A stretch of DNA of 64,000 nucleotides, taken from NCBI RefSeq assembly GCF_001886715.1, contig NZ_CP018082.1:5704001-5768000 (forward strand). The letters are read 5' to 3'. Shown in pieces: positions 1 through 15,020 of the stretch; the first letter of the stretch is position 1; each line of letters opens with the position of its first letter. A model generated the notes under the pieces. The model saw only the letters and a list, made by a program, of their open reading frames with translations, searched no databases and was not told where the DNA came from. A program made the translations under genes and the position numbers. Source of the stretch: Nocardia mangyaensis. GTDB lineage: Bacteria > Actinomycetota > Actinomycetes > Mycobacteriales > Mycobacteriaceae.

Positions 1-1289
<1,289 letters not shown>

Positions 1290-1292
1290 CCG

Positions 1293-1312
1293 AGCCATTC
1301 ATTGAAATGGCT
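1293..1312. repeat. 20-bp inverted repeat in the cholesterol oxidase promoter region
   Basis: AGCCATT and AATGGCT form perfect 7-bp arms around a 6-nt centre, just upstream of the KstR-like box. It may be a second operator. Confidence 0.35.
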
Positions 1313-1330
1313 GCATTTCAGACATGTGAA

Positions 1331-1358
1331 AACCCCGAGTATCCGAACACTCGGGGTT
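1331..1358 (-). terminator. Intrinsic terminator after dapC
   Basis: Perfect 10-bp arms AACCCCGAGT/ACTCGGGGTT surround an 8-nt loop and, on the minus strand, run into TTC. It lies 16 nt beyond the dapC stop and before the cholesterol oxidase promoter region, so it should end the fdxA-dapC transcript. Confidence 0.75.
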
Positions 1359-1373
1359 GCGCGGAAGTAGCGT

Positions 1374-2465
1374 TCAGGCCAGTCGGGTCGCGGCTTCGGC
1401 GATGCGTTCGTCGGTGGCGGTGAGGGCGATACGGACGTGCTCCGGGGAGCGGGGGCCGTAGAAATCGCCTGGGGCGGCGAGGATTCCGCGGTCGGCGAGC
1501 CAGTCGAGGGTGACGCGGCAGGGTTCACCGCGGGTGGCCCACAGATAGAGGCCCGCGTCGGAGAAGTCGATACGGAAACCGGCCTGGTGCAAGGCTTTTC
1601 GGAGCGTCTCGCGACGGGCGCGGTAACGTTCGCGCTGCTGGACCTCGTGGGTGTCGTCGCTGAGGGCGGCGGTCATGGCAGCCTGGATCGGGAACGGGAG
1701 CATCATGCCCGAGTGCTTGCGCACTTCCAGGAGTTCGGCGACCAGCGCGGGATCACCGGCGACGAAGCCGGCGCGATAACTGGCCAGGTTCGAGGTCTTC
1801 GACAGCGAGTGGATGGCCAGCAGGCCGGTGTGGTCGCCGTCGCTCACGCGCGGGTCGAGGATGGAGACGGCCTCGCCCTCCCAGGTCAGCCCCAGGTAGC
1901 ACTCGTCGGAGGCGACGATCGCGCCGCGCTCGCGGGCGAAGGCCACCACCTTGCGCAGGTGGTCGACGCCGAGCACCTTGCCGGTCGGGTTCGACGGGGA
2001 GTTCACATAGATCAGCGCCGGGTTCTGCGGGCCGATCTGGGTGAGACCGTCTGCGCGCCAAGGCTTCGCGCCCACCAGCAGCGCACCGACCTCATAGGTG
2101 GGGTAGGCGATCTCGGGGATCACCACCAGATCCTCGGAGCCGAGCCCGAGCAGGCGCGGCAGCCCTGCGATCAGTTCCTTGGTGCCGATCACCGGCAGCA
2201 CCGCCGCCTGGTCGACACCGGCGATCCCGAACCGGCGCGTCATGGCCGCGACAGCGGCGGCGCGCAGCTCAGGGGTGCCGTGCGTGGTCGGGTAGCCGGG
2301 CACGGCGGCGACCGAGGTCAATGCCGCCTGGATCAGCGGATCGACCGGGTCGACCGGCGTGCCGACCGACAGATCGACCAGTCCCCCCGGGTGCGCGGCG
2401 GCCTTCTGCCTGACCGCGGCGATGGTGTCCCAGGGAAAGTCGGGCAGCAGGCTGCTGACCCTCAT
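1374..2465 (-). CDS. dapC: Succinyldiaminopimelate transaminase
   Basis: PLP-dependent class I/II aminotransferase of the actinobacterial DapC type, 363 aa. It is predicted to transfer an amino group from glutamate to N-succinyl-2-amino-6-ketopimelate in lysine/meso-DAP synthesis. The PLP lysine lies in SLSKTSNLASYRAGF, and NSPSNPTGKV is the typical aminotransferase substrate/PLP loop. The ATG at 2465 overlaps the fdxA stop as ATGA, indicating translational coupling; the open frame extends further upstream but those codons lie inside fdxA. The ferredoxin-aminotransferase pair is also adjacent in mycobacteria (Rv1177-Rv1178). The family is certain; exact substrate follows from the family. Confidence 0.87.
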   Translation of the reverse strand: MRVSSLLPDFPWDTIAAVRQKAAAHPGGLVDLSVGTPVDPVDPLIQAALTSVAAVPGYPTTHGTPELRAAAVAAMTRRFGIAGVDQAAVLPVIGTKELIAGLPRLLGLGSEDLVVIPEIAYPTYEVGALLVGAKPWRADGLTQIGPQNPALIYVNSPSNPTGKVLGVDHLRKVVAFARERGAIVASDECYLGLTWEGEAVSILDPRVSDGDHTGLLAIHSLSKTSNLASYRAGFVAGDPALVAELLEVRKHSGMMLPFPIQAAMTAALSDDTHEVQQRERYRARRETLRKALHQAGFRIDFSDAGLYLWATRGEPCRVTLDWLADRGILAAPGDFYGPRSPEHVRIALTATDERIAEAATRLA

Positions 2466-2785
2466 TCTTCGGCCATGGGAGGCAGCGCCTTGATGAAGGC
2501 CGGGTCGAAGTCGACCTTGCCCACCTTGGCGGCGCCTCCGGGCGAACCCAACTCGTCGAAGAAGTCGACATTGGCGTTGATGTAACCGCTCCACTGGTCC
2601 GGAGTGTCGTCCTCGTAGAAGATTGCCTCCACGGGGCAGACCGGCTCACACGCACCACAGTCAACGCACTCGTCCGGTTGGATGTAGAGCATGCGGCCAC
2701 CCTCGTAGATGCAATCCACGGGGCATTCCTCGATGCACGCCTTGTCCTTCACGTCAACGCACGGTTCAGCGATGATGTACGGCAC
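2462..2785 (-). CDS. fdxA: 7Fe ferredoxin (3Fe-4S plus 4Fe-4S)
   Basis: Small soluble electron carrier, 107 aa. Cys9, Cys17 and Cys50 are placed to bind a 3Fe-4S cluster and Cys21, Cys40, Cys43 and Cys46 a 4Fe-4S cluster, with Cys25 as the extra cysteine typical of the Azotobacter FdI/FdxA class. The acidic C-terminal extension is normal for actinobacterial FdxA. GTG start with AGGAG 7 nt upstream. It is the first gene of a two-gene transcript with dapC (ATGA overlap). The redox partner cannot be told from sequence. Confidence 0.93.
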   Translation of the reverse strand: MPYIIAEPCVDVKDKACIEECPVDCIYEGGRMLYIQPDECVDCGACEPVCPVEAIFYEDDTPDQWSGYINANVDFFDELGSPGGAAKVGKVDFDPAFIKALPPMAEE

Positions 2786-2893
2786 TGCCGTTCTCCTAGT
2801 CTGTCCTCACCTGCGGGGTTACTCCGCCAGGGCAACGATATCCCGAGTCCCCACGTTACCCCCAGGTCAGCCTGCCCTAACTCTACGCGGAGA

Positions 2894-5494
<2,601 letters not shown>

Positions 5495-5642
5495 GCGCTA
5501 CTTCCCTCCGGAACGTGCGATTGGCTGGTCACCCGGCCCGGACGGGAACGGGTGAGTCGTCTAGTAGGTCGACAACCCCGCCCGGGACCGCGCGTATTCC
5601 CGAGGGGGTGAACTCGCGGTCCCGGCATGCCACGATGGCCTC

Positions 5643-6143
5643 ATGTCGTTGCCGCGCTCCACCATCCTGGCCGAACCGGCCTGGCGTCCCAGTTCCAAGG
5701 CCAAACTCCTGTGGGCGTTGGAGAACGCGATCGGGGTGCTCGTGCTGTGCGCGGGCCTGGTGGTGTGGGCCGTGCTCGACGCCCAGCATCGCGGCTGGCA
5801 GGCGCTCGCGGGGCTGGCGGTGCTGGTCCTGGCCGTGCTCGGGGTGGTCATAGTCCCGCTGTGGCGGTTCGCGGTGCATCGCTGGGAAGTGACCGACGAA
5901 GCCGTCTACACCCGGGTCGGCTGGCTGGATCAGGAATCACGCGTCGCGCCGATCTCGCGGGTGCAGACCGTGGACACCGAGCGCGGGCCGCTGGAACGAA
6001 TCCTCGGACTCGCCACCGTCACGGTGACCACGGCGTCCTCGGCGGGGGCGGTGAAGATCGGCGCGCTGGATCTGCCGGTCGCCGAGCAGACCGTCACCCG
6101 GTTGGCCGGTATCGCCGCCCAGCACCGCGGGGACGCGACGTGA
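5643..6143 (+). CDS. PH domain-containing membrane protein (YdbS-like)
   Basis: 166-aa protein with two transmembrane segments at about residues 23-47 and 52-75, followed by a bacterial PH-like domain (bPH2) with the typical WEVTDEAVYTRVGWLDQESR and RVQTVDTERGPLERILGLA segments. It is translationally coupled to the next gene (GTGA overlap), forming the common YdbS-YdbT pair. Such pairs are membrane proteins of unknown biochemical role. No close Shine-Dalgarno sequence was seen. Confidence 0.8.
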   Translation: MSLPRSTILAEPAWRPSSKAKLLWALENAIGVLVLCAGLVVWAVLDAQHRGWQALAGLAVLVLAVLGVVIVPLWRFAVHRWEVTDEAVYTRVGWLDQESRVAPISRVQTVDTERGPLERILGLATVTVTTASSAGAVKIGALDLPVAEQTVTRLAGIAAQHRGDAT

Positions 6144-8002
6144 GCGAGCCCGGACCGCAGCAGACGAGCGCACCGCAGGCGCTCGACGACTGGCAGCGGC
6201 TCGATCCGCGCATGCTGGTGGTGTATCCGATCACCGAGATCGTGAAATACATCCCGGTGCTGCTCGGCACGCTGATCGTCGGTACCACCAGTGGCAATCC
6301 CCTGTGGAGCCTGATCCCGGTCGTGCTGATCGCCGGGTTCGGTGCGGCGCGCTTCTTCACCACCTCCTACCGCATCGACGCCGATCACGTGCAGTTGCGC
6401 ACGGGGATCGTGCAGCGGCGCACCCTGTCGGTACCGCGGCCGCGGATCAGGTCGGTGGATGTGGAAGCCGATCTGCTGCACCGGATCCTGGGGCTGGCGG
6501 TGCTCGCCATCGGGACCGGCAACCAGGCCACCAAGGGCGAGGAGTTCAAGCTCGACGCCCTCGACACCAGCCGGATTCCCGCGCTGCGGGCCGAATTGCT
6601 CGCGCACACCGGCAATCACGCGCCGGTGTCGGCCGAGCCCGGTGTGGCGCATCATGTTCCACCGTTCGATGCCACCGCCGAATCGGGCGTGGAGATCGGG
6701 CACTGGCGGGCCGCGTGGGTGCGCTACGCCCCGCTGTCGCTGACCGGGCTCGCCATCATCGCGCCGATCGCGGGCATCGGCGCCCAGTACGGGCTCATCG
6801 ACGTGCTCTCGTCTTCGGCTCCCGTGGAGCACATCGACGAGGACAGCACCCCCGTGGTGGTGATCGTCATCGCCGGGCTGACCCTGCTGTCGCTGGCCCT
6901 GGTCAGCCTGGCCGCTTGCGGGCAGTACCTGGCCACCTGGTTCGGCCTGCGGGTACTCGACAACGGCACCACCTTGCACCTGCGCCACGGCCTGTTCACC
7001 ACCCGCCAGATCACCCTCGACCTGGCCCGCTTCCGCGGTGCCACCCTCAGCGAACCCCTCCTCCTGCGCGCCGCCCGCGCCGCCCAGCTGGAAATGATCA
7101 TGACCGGCGAGAACCCCCGCCAGAAGATCCTCCCCCAGGCCCCCCGCACCGCCGTCGAACGCACCCTCGACGAACTCCTGCGCACCCGCCGCCGCCCGGG
7201 GTCCACCACACAAGCACCGGCCACCGACCCGCACAACCAGCCTGACCCCGGCCCGAACACACTCGCGGTCACCTTCCCCGGCTCGTACGCAACCCCCCAC
7301 ACCCCCGCCACTGCGTGGGGTCCGCCCGCGACGACCGCCCCGGACACGACCGCCATGGACGACCCGCATTCGACCTGGCGCCGACCCACCGCGGGATCGG
7401 CGCCGACGGGGCCTTCCGCGCCACCACCGATCACTGGTCCGGCGACCCCTGACGCGCCTGTCGGCACACCACCGTCGCTCACCAAGGCACCCACGCGAAC
7501 CCCTGCCCCACAACCGGTCTCCGGAGCGACGCTGGGCACGATCGAGCTGCACCGTCACGGACCCGCCGCCCGTCGCCGGCGCTACACCAAGGCCGCGTGG
7601 CCGGTCGGGATCCTCGTCGCCGCCATGCTGGTGCTGATGTGGGCGGGTGTCGACCTGCCGGGCTGGACGTGGACCTCCCCGGTGACCCTCGCCGTCGTCA
7701 TGGCGATCCTCGCCGAGGACCGCTACCGGGGCCTGGGCCACCGCGTCCTGCCCGGCACCACCGGCCCCACCTGGCTGATCACCCGCCGCGGCAGCCTCGA
7801 CCGCAATCGCGACTGCCTCGAGGCCCCCGGCATCATCGGCTGGACCGTCCGCCAGACCTTCTGGCAGCGCCGCTCCGGCCTGGCCAGCGTCGTCGCGGCC
7901 ACCGCCGCGGGCAAGAAGGCCTACCTCGTCGACGACATCCCCCACGACCAAGCCCTCGCCCTCATCGAGGCGGTGACACCGGGCCGCCTCGGCCATCGCT
8001 GA
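6140..8002 (+). CDS. PH domain-containing membrane protein (YdbT-like) with disordered linker
   Basis: 620-aa partner of the preceding gene; the GTG overlaps its TGA. There are three bPH2-type segments: an N-terminal one (about residues 20-160) with paired membrane helices and PRPRIRSVDVEADLLHRILGL, a second after another hydrophobic pair (about 195-350), and a C-terminal one (about 475-615). Between the second and third lies a roughly 110-residue Pro/Thr/Ala-rich linker without predicted structure. The repeated bPH2 layout is typical of YdbT-like proteins; the long linker is an addition. Function unknown. Confidence 0.75.
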   Translation: MSEPGPQQTSAPQALDDWQRLDPRMLVVYPITEIVKYIPVLLGTLIVGTTSGNPLWSLIPVVLIAGFGAARFFTTSYRIDADHVQLRTGIVQRRTLSVPRPRIRSVDVEADLLHRILGLAVLAIGTGNQATKGEEFKLDALDTSRIPALRAELLAHTGNHAPVSAEPGVAHHVPPFDATAESGVEIGHWRAAWVRYAPLSLTGLAIIAPIAGIGAQYGLIDVLSSSAPVEHIDEDSTPVVVIVIAGLTLLSLALVSLAACGQYLATWFGLRVLDNGTTLHLRHGLFTTRQITLDLARFRGATLSEPLLLRAARAAQLEMIMTGENPRQKILPQAPRTAVERTLDELLRTRRRPGSTTQAPATDPHNQPDPGPNTLAVTFPGSYATPHTPATAWGPPATTAPDTTAMDDPHSTWRRPTAGSAPTGPSAPPPITGPATPDAPVGTPPSLTKAPTRTPAPQPVSGATLGTIELHRHGPAARRRRYTKAAWPVGILVAAMLVLMWAGVDLPGWTWTSPVTLAVVMAILAEDRYRGLGHRVLPGTTGPTWLITRRGSLDRNRDCLEAPGIIGWTVRQTFWQRRSGLASVVAATAAGKKAYLVDDIPHDQALALIEAVTPGRLGHR

Positions 8003-8063
8003 GCCCGCGGGCCCGACACCGAAACCGACGTACCGGGACAGCACGCACGCAAGGAGGCAGACG

Positions 8064-8780
8064 ATGGCAGCGGGCGGCACGACCAGGGCACCGCACCAAC
8101 GCGGTGACCAGCCCCCGCTCAGTCGCGAGCAGATCGTGGCCGAGGCTGTCCGGCTGCTCGACGAGGAGGGCTTCGACGCGCTGAGCATGCGCAAGCTCGG
8201 GGCCCGGCTCGGGGCGGGCGCGACCTCGCTCTACACCCACGTCGCGAACAAGGACGAACTGCTCGAGCTCGTCGTCGACCAGGTCATCGGCGAGATACCG
8301 GTTCCCGAACCCGATGCGCGGCGCTGGCGGGCGGTGATGCACGAGCAGGCGGCGGGGGTGCGCGCGACGATGCTGGCGCATCCGTGGATCACGGTGGTGC
8401 TCAGCAACGCGGCCCTGGTCTACCTCGGGCCCAACATGATGCGGCTGACCGATTCGATGATCGCGATCCTCGAAGTCGCCGACTTCAGTGCCGAGGTGGT
8501 CGACATCGCGGCCGACGCGATCTTCCAGTTCATCGTCGGCTCGTGCGCCAACGAGGCCGCGATGCTGATGACGATCGCGCGCAGCGGGCTGTCCGCCGAG
8601 CAGTGGGTCACCCAGGTCCTCACGGCCAGTGAGGCCGCCGCACGCCCCTACCCCCGACTGCACCAGCGCTACGCCACGCGGTTGGCGCAGTCCGGCACGG
8701 CGACGACCGCGCAGATGCTGGAGAAGTTCACCCTCGAACTCGACCTCATCCTGGACGGCATCGGCGCGCGGCGCGGCTGA
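8064..8780 (+). CDS. TetR family transcriptional regulator
   Basis: 238 aa. The N-terminal helix-turn-helix domain (about residues 22-70) contains LSREQIVAEAVRLLDEEG and LGAGATSLYTHVANKDEL. The C-terminal part resembles the TetR class C-domain that binds small ligands. ATG start with AAGGAGG at a good distance. It follows the PH pair by 61 nt and precedes the DUF1622 gene by 32 nt on the same strand. No clear palindromic operator was seen in the short gaps, so its target is open. Confidence 0.85.
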   Translation: MAAGGTTRAPHQRGDQPPLSREQIVAEAVRLLDEEGFDALSMRKLGARLGAGATSLYTHVANKDELLELVVDQVIGEIPVPEPDARRWRAVMHEQAAGVRATMLAHPWITVVLSNAALVYLGPNMMRLTDSMIAILEVADFSAEVVDIAADAIFQFIVGSCANEAAMLMTIARSGLSAEQWVTQVLTASEAAARPYPRLHQRYATRLAQSGTATTAQMLEKFTLELDLILDGIGARRG

Positions 8781-8800
8781 CTCTCAGCGCACTCGCGGCG

Positions 8801-8806
8801 TAGCCT
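8801..8806 (+). promoter_or_regulatory. -10 hexamer TAGCCT, leaderless start of the DUF1622 gene
   Basis: TAGCCT (TANNNT) ends 6 nt before the GTG at 8813, so transcription is predicted to begin at the start codon. No ribosome binding site is present. Confidence 0.5.
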
Positions 8807-8812
8807 TCCGAT

Positions 8813-9166
8813 GTGGAGTTCACCGAGGTGATCGAAACGACGGGCAAGGTCCTCGACGGCGCCGGTGTCGCGGCGATCGTCATCGGCGCGCTGGTGGGCA
8901 CGGTCCGCTTCGCAGCGGAAATGGCCCGGCGGCGGGACTTCGAGCTGTCGTATCGCACCTACCGGCGCGGCCTCGGTCGCGCCATTCTGCTCGGGCTGGA
9001 ATTCCTGGTCGCCGCCGACATCATCCGGACCGTCGCCATCGCACCGACCTTCGCCAACGTGGGCGTCCTCGCCCTGATCGTCCTGGTCAGGACCTTCCTC
9101 AGCTACTCTCTCGAACTCGAGCTGACCGGCAGGTGGCCGTGGCAGAGTTCGACCGCGAGCACCTAG
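8813..9166 (+). CDS. DUF1622 family small membrane protein
   Basis: 117 aa with three hydrophobic segments (about residues 15-33, 53-70 and 78-96) and the conserved RRGLGRAILLGLEFLVAADIIRT core of DUF1622. Function unknown; integral to the cytoplasmic membrane. The GTG start is set by a leaderless promoter layout. The 3' end overlaps the convergent downstream gene by 4 nt. Confidence 0.78.
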   Translation: MEFTEVIETTGKVLDGAGVAAIVIGALVGTVRFAAEMARRRDFELSYRTYRRGLGRAILLGLEFLVAADIIRTVAIAPTFANVGVLALIVLVRTFLSYSLELELTGRWPWQSSTAST

Positions 9167-9576
9167 CGTCCCGCGTTGGACCGGTAGTACAGGTAGGCCG
9201 AGGGCGCGAGGACACCGCACGCCAGCAACAGCAGGGTGCTCCCGTTGCTGCCGAGCATGATGTCGCCCCCGGGTCCGCGCGAGGCGAAGACCAGGAACCC
9301 GAAGACCCACACCACGATCGGCGCGAAGAGGAAGCCCAGGCGCGAGGTCACCGACTCCATGCCATAGACCAGCGCGACATTGATCGGCGCGGCCAGCAGC
9401 GCCGCCACCGGAAACGCCACCGAGCCGAGGTACAACGGCAGGAACATCACCTCGAGGAACAGGGTGATCAGCGCGGCGACCAACAGCAGCGCGACGATGA
9501 GCCCCGAGAGCAACGGGTCGGGCAGGCCGGGCAGGCGCCGCAGCACGGCGGTGGGCTGATCGTGGTCGGTCACCAT
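9163..9576 (-). CDS. Conserved four-helix membrane protein next to mshB (Rv1171-like position)
   Basis: 137 aa with four hydrophobic helices, from about residues 22-45, 50-70, 80-100 and 112-130, and short charged tails. No catalytic motif was recognised. Its place after lpqW-mshB matches that of the uncharacterised membrane protein Rv1171 in M. tuberculosis, which supports it as a real gene. The ATG at 9576 is chosen because TAGACT lies exactly 7 nt upstream (leaderless layout); the longer open frame upstream lacks hydrophobic character. Confidence 0.75.
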   Translation of the reverse strand: MVTDHDQPTAVLRRLPGLPDPLLSGLIVALLLVAALITLFLEVMFLPLYLGSVAFPVAALLAAPINVALVYGMESVTSRLGFLFAPIVVWVFGFLVFASRGPGGDIMLGSNGSTLLLLACGVLAPSAYLYYRSNAGR

Positions 9577-9583
9577 GCGGGCG

Positions 9584-9589
9584 AGTCTA
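9584..9589 (-). promoter_or_regulatory. -10 hexamer TAGACT, leaderless start at 9576
   Basis: On the minus strand TAGACT is followed by 7 nt and then ATG. This fixes the start of the small membrane protein gene and suggests it has its own promoter apart from mshB. Confidence 0.5.
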
Positions 9590-9718
9590 TTCGGCCGGAC
9601 CCGGTGGTCGTACCGTCCGCAGGCACCGGCCAGCCGTGCCGCTGGGCGAACGCGTGGCACGAGGCTCACCCGGGACCAGGTGTGGGCCCCACCGTCAGCT
9701 TTCCGGTGCGCGGAGGCG

Positions 9719-10600
9719 TCAGATGCCCGAGAACAGGTCGTGCTCGAGGCCATCGGCACCGCGCTCTCCGAGCGTGCCCCTGACCAGCCGGAAATGCTCC
9801 ACCGGCAGCACCGGCAGGGCGATGTTGTTCGACAGGGCGAACTCTCGACCACTGGGGGCGACGGTGACCTGGGTGGCGTGCGCGCGCATGGCGGCCCGCT
9901 TGGCCGCGAGGACGTCGGAGACGTCGACCTCGGTGGTCACCCCGCCCGTCGACATCGCGGCCAGTTCGGGCTCGACCGGCAATCGCCAGCCCTTGGGCAG
10001 CGCGCCGGGCAGTTCGTCGACGGTGCGGCGCGCCAGCGCGGCGGTGTGCTCGCGCAGCAGGCTCGCGTCGGTGACGGTCCAGTAGAACTTCGGCACGTCC
10101 CAGCCTCGTTCGGCGGCCACGGACACAGCCTCGGTGGTGATCTCGTGCGCGCGAATGTGGTCGGGATGGCCGTAGCCGCCACGCGGATCGTAGGTCACCA
10201 CCACGCGGGGCCGCAGTTCCACCAGCACCTCGACGAGTGCCTCGACCGCCGCGTCACCGGAGTTCACGAAAGCGCGCGGATTCCGCGCCGATGGCGTGCC
10301 CGCCATCCCGGAATCGCGCCAGCGACCGGGCCCGCCGAGGAACCGTGGCTCGCCCGCGTCCAGAGCGGCCAGGGCCGCGGTGAGTTCGCCGATGCGGTAG
10401 CCGCCGAGCTGATCGGCCTCGGCCGCGATCAGTCGTGACCACCGCTCGCCGATGACCTCCCCTTCTTCACCCAGGGTGCAGGTCACCACGGTCACCGGGA
10501 CGCCACGGCGGCGATAGTGCGCGATCGTCCCACCGGTGGTGAGGGTTTCGTCGTCGGGATGGGCGTGCACGAGCAGCAGGCCCCCGGTCGCACCCGTCAT
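9719..10600 (-). CDS. mshB: GlcNAc-Ins deacetylase of mycothiol biosynthesis
   Basis: Zinc enzyme that deacetylates 1-O-(2-acetamido-2-deoxy-alpha-D-glucopyranosyl)-1D-myo-inositol, the second enzymatic step specific to mycothiol. 293 aa, PIG-L/LmbE fold. Zinc and catalytic motif AHPDDE is at residues 13-18; the second zinc-binding segment is HPDHIRAHE near residue 145. The ATG at 10600 overlaps the lpqW stop as ATGA, which favours it over the ATG at 10615. Translational coupling with lpqW implies co-transcription. Mycothiol is the low-molecular-weight thiol of actinobacteria. Confidence 0.93.
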   Translation of the reverse strand: MTGATGGLLLVHAHPDDETLTTGGTIAHYRRRGVPVTVVTCTLGEEGEVIGERWSRLIAAEADQLGGYRIGELTAALAALDAGEPRFLGGPGRWRDSGMAGTPSARNPRAFVNSGDAAVEALVEVLVELRPRVVVTYDPRGGYGHPDHIRAHEITTEAVSVAAERGWDVPKFYWTVTDASLLREHTAALARRTVDELPGALPKGWRLPVEPELAAMSTGGVTTEVDVSDVLAAKRAAMRAHATQVTVAPSGREFALSNNIALPVLPVEHFRLVRGTLGERGADGLEHDLFSGI

Positions 10601-12363
10601 GGAATCCTCCGCCACTGCGCCGTGTCACCGAAGATCCCGACCTGGATGGCGCCCGACAACGACGCGCCGTCCACCCGCGGACCGGCCGCCGCGACGACAT
10701 TGTCCTGCACGATCGGCAGCACCGTCGACAGCTCCCACAGCCGCGGTTCGGCCTCGGCCAGGATCCGGGGCACCTCGATCCCGCGCAGCGCCTCGTCGAT
10801 CGAGACCTGCAGGGTCGGATCGCACACGCCACCGATATTGCTCGGCGCCTTGCGGTACGCCTCCACCGCGGTGCGCACTTCGTCCTCGGCGTCGGGCGGC
10901 GCCACCGGCTCGCAGCCGTAGCGCGAGGCCAGCACCGTGGCCGGATCGTCGCCCGCCAACTCCCAGCCGACGATCGCGTCGATCACGGACTCGGTGAGGT
11001 TCGTGCCGTACAGCTCGTCGGCGGGCAGGCCGCGCACGGTGGCATCGATTCCAGCACTGCGCAATTGGTCGGCGGCGGTATTGGCGACCGCCAGTGCCGT
11101 CGCGTCCTCGACAACCGCCCCGATCCGCACCGACAGCACCTTGCCGTCGCGAGCGACCGAACGTGGCTGCGGCGCGGGCGAAGTGGGCGAAACGGTCTGC
11201 GGCGTCTCCGGTGCCCGACCGAATCCGGCGTCGGCCAGTAGCGCGAAGGCCTCGTCGAGGGTCGGTCGAGGGGGTGCGGTCGGCAGGTAACCGGGGCTCG
11301 ACGGCGGAAGCACCTGGGCGCGTGCGGGTTCCACCCACCCGCCGGTCTGCGCGCCGACCGTGGCCAGCAGTGCCGGATCGAGCAGCCCGAGCACCGCCTT
11401 GCGCACCCGCACATCGGCGAGATCGCCGGAGCGGCCGTTGAGCGTGAGCTGCAGTTCGCGGGCCTGCGGCATGATCGTGGTCCGCACCGCCGGAATCGCG
11501 GCCAGCTGGGCCTGGGTCGCCACGCCGCCGTGCACCAGCGCCATCTGCGCGTCCCCGGTGCGCAGGGACTCCGCCAGCTGCGAGGGAGTTCCGCCGCGGC
11601 GCAACAGGATCTGATCCGGCGCGGCCGGAGTGCCCCAGAACCGGTCGTTGCGTTCGAGCAGGATCTCGTCGCGCCCCCGGTCGACCGACTTGATGGTGAA
11701 ATTGCCACCCGAGACCGGAATCCGGTCGACCAGCCCGCTGGCGAACCCACCCGGCGAATCCTTCACCAGATGCGAGGGCAACAGATTCGCGAACAGCTCA
11801 CGCCAGGCGGGGTAGGGCTGGGCCAGCGTCACGGTGACGGTCTTGCCGCCGCCGGAGGAGCCCACATCCGAGATCAACCGGTAGCCCGCCGGATCCACCA
11901 CGCCGGGCTGGGTGACCATCTGCTGCCACAGGAACCGGAAGTCCTCGGCGGCTATCGGCGCGCCGTCGGACCAGTTCGCCTGGTTACGCAGCGTGTAGGT
12001 GAGGGTGAACGGCTCTTCCGAGGTCACCTCCGCCGACTCGATGAGGGCCGCGTCGGGCACCCGATCGACCACCCCGGGCAGCGCCGGATTCGGCACCGGG
12101 CGGAACGGACTCGGCAGCACCATCGAACTCACCGCGTTGGTGGCGGGTGACTGATCCGAGCGCAGATGCGGATTGAAACCGATGCCGATGTCGTCGATCG
12201 CGACGACGACGGTGTTCTTCCCCGGCTTGGCCTGGGTGGTCTTGGGCGAATCGGTACTCTCGATGGGCGGTGGTGGATTCGCGGTGCAACCGGCGAGGAC
12301 CATCGACGCGGTCATCGCCACCAACATCGCGCGCCACTTCGCGCGCCGAACCCCCGAACTCAC
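10597..12363 (-). CDS. lpqW: LpqW-like lipoprotein, SBP family 5
   Basis: 588-aa lipoprotein with a short basic N-terminus and the lipobox VLAGC (Cys26), then a family 5 (oligopeptide/nickel) solute-binding fold. In mycobacteria LpqW does not import peptides but steers polar PIM intermediates between mature PIMs and lipomannan/LAM, acting functionally with PimE, also encoded in this window. The GTG at 12363 is chosen because TAGAGT lies exactly 7 nt upstream; this places the signal peptide at the N-terminus, whereas the longer frame to 12438 would bury it. A Pro/Ser-rich stretch interrupts the fold near residues 380-400. Coupled to mshB by ATGA overlap. Confidence 0.85.
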   Translation of the reverse strand: MSSGVRRAKWRAMLVAMTASMVLAGCTANPPPPIESTDSPKTTQAKPGKNTVVVAIDDIGIGFNPHLRSDQSPATNAVSSMVLPSPFRPVPNPALPGVVDRVPDAALIESAEVTSEEPFTLTYTLRNQANWSDGAPIAAEDFRFLWQQMVTQPGVVDPAGYRLISDVGSSGGGKTVTVTLAQPYPAWRELFANLLPSHLVKDSPGGFASGLVDRIPVSGGNFTIKSVDRGRDEILLERNDRFWGTPAAPDQILLRRGGTPSQLAESLRTGDAQMALVHGGVATQAQLAAIPAVRTTIMPQARELQLTLNGRSGDLADVRVRKAVLGLLDPALLATVGAQTGGWVEPARAQVLPPSSPGYLPTAPPRPTLDEAFALLADAGFGRAPETPQTVSPTSPAPQPRSVARDGKVLSVRIGAVVEDATALAVANTAADQLRSAGIDATVRGLPADELYGTNLTESVIDAIVGWELAGDDPATVLASRYGCEPVAPPDAEDEVRTAVEAYRKAPSNIGGVCDPTLQVSIDEALRGIEVPRILAEAEPRLWELSTVLPIVQDNVVAAAGPRVDGASLSGAIQVGIFGDTAQWRRIP

Positions 12364-12370
12364 GTTCGGC

Positions 12371-12376
12371 ACTCTA
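12371..12376 (-). promoter_or_regulatory. -10 hexamer TAGAGT, leaderless start of lpqW
   Basis: TAGAGT followed by 7 nt and GTG on the minus strand. It decides the lpqW start and is the predicted promoter of lpqW-mshB. Confidence 0.55.
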
Positions 12377-12469
12377 CCGTGCCTCTCTGTTCTGGCCACA
12401 CACGTGCGAACCCGGCGAAACGGACGATGGGACGGCACCGAAGCGCCGTCCCATCGTGTCGAGCATTTT

Positions 12470-14374
<1,905 letters not shown>

Positions 14375-14489
14375 GCCTCAATCCTCCTGCTGTTGATGTA
14401 TTGGCGCGCATTCATCTGGCATCGCGGCCTGTTACACCCTACCGGTATCGGAGTGGCACGCACGTGTCAGGCTTTGTACTGACGATAGG

Positions 14490-14675
14490 GTGACTCGCGT
14501 GGGCAAGGTGAAGGCGAAGAAGGTATCGAGCCTCAAGCCTAAGAAGAAGTGCTGCCGGAAGAAGACCCGGTGCTTCAAATGTCCCGTCGTCATCATGCGG
14601 ATGAAAAGGGCCGAGGCCGCCGGTGTGTGCGGTAAGGACCTGAAGAAGGCTCTGAAGAAGGCGCGCGCCGCCTGA
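14490..14675 (+). CDS. Small Lys/Cys-rich conserved protein
   Basis: 61 aa, strongly basic (about 20 lysines and arginines). The cysteine block CCRKKTRCFKCP plus a later VCG gives five cysteines, which could make a small zinc site. GTG start at 14490; a second GTG at 14499 would shorten it by three residues. Divergent from typA and 53 nt upstream of the pterin dehydratase. Nucleic-acid or ribosome binding is a guess from charge alone; no family was recognised. Confidence 0.55.
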   Translation: MTRVGKVKAKKVSSLKPKKKCCRKKTRCFKCPVVIMRMKRAEAAGVCGKDLKKALKKARAA

Positions 14676-14728
14676 CCGCTGTGACGTCGGGCGATGCGTG
14701 CTGCCCCGAGCAGGAGTACAACCGAGTC

Positions 14729-15016
14729 ATGGGTACTCCGTTGCTCTCCGACCCCGAGATCACCATCGCCCTGGCCACCCTGCCCGAGTGGTCACGCGAG
14801 GGTGCCGCGATCATCCGCACGGTACAGGCGCCGAGTTTCCCGGAAGGGATCGAACTGGTCCGCAAGGTCGCCGCGGCGGCCGAAGCGGCCGACCACCATC
14901 CAGACATCGATATCCGATGGCGCACACTGACATTCACCCTCAGCACGCATTCGGCGGGTGGGATCACCGCGGCCGACACCGCGCTGGCCCACACCATCGA
15001 CACGATCGTCGGCTGA
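14729..15016 (+). CDS. Pterin-4a-carbinolamine dehydratase family protein
   Basis: 95-aa PCD/DCoH-family protein expected to dehydrate 4a-hydroxytetrahydrobiopterin. The signature HHPDIDIRW, with its paired active-site histidines, lies near residue 55. The ATG at 14729 gives the usual family length; the frame extends upstream to a GTG at 14681 but those residues are not family-like. It ends 4 nt before the convergent pimE stop. A PCD gene beside pimE is also found in M. tuberculosis (Rv1159A). No pterin-dependent hydroxylase is nearby, so the in vivo role is open. Confidence 0.88.
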   Translation: MGTPLLSDPEITIALATLPEWSREGAAIIRTVQAPSFPEGIELVRKVAAAAEAADHHPDIDIRWRTLTFTLSTHSAGGITAADTALAHTIDTIVG

Positions 15017-15020
15017 GCCG

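Noticed and set aside
5930..8194. Long minus-strand frame opposite the PH-domain pair
   Set aside because: Gly/Arg/Gln-rich shadow of the real plus-strand genes, no domain.
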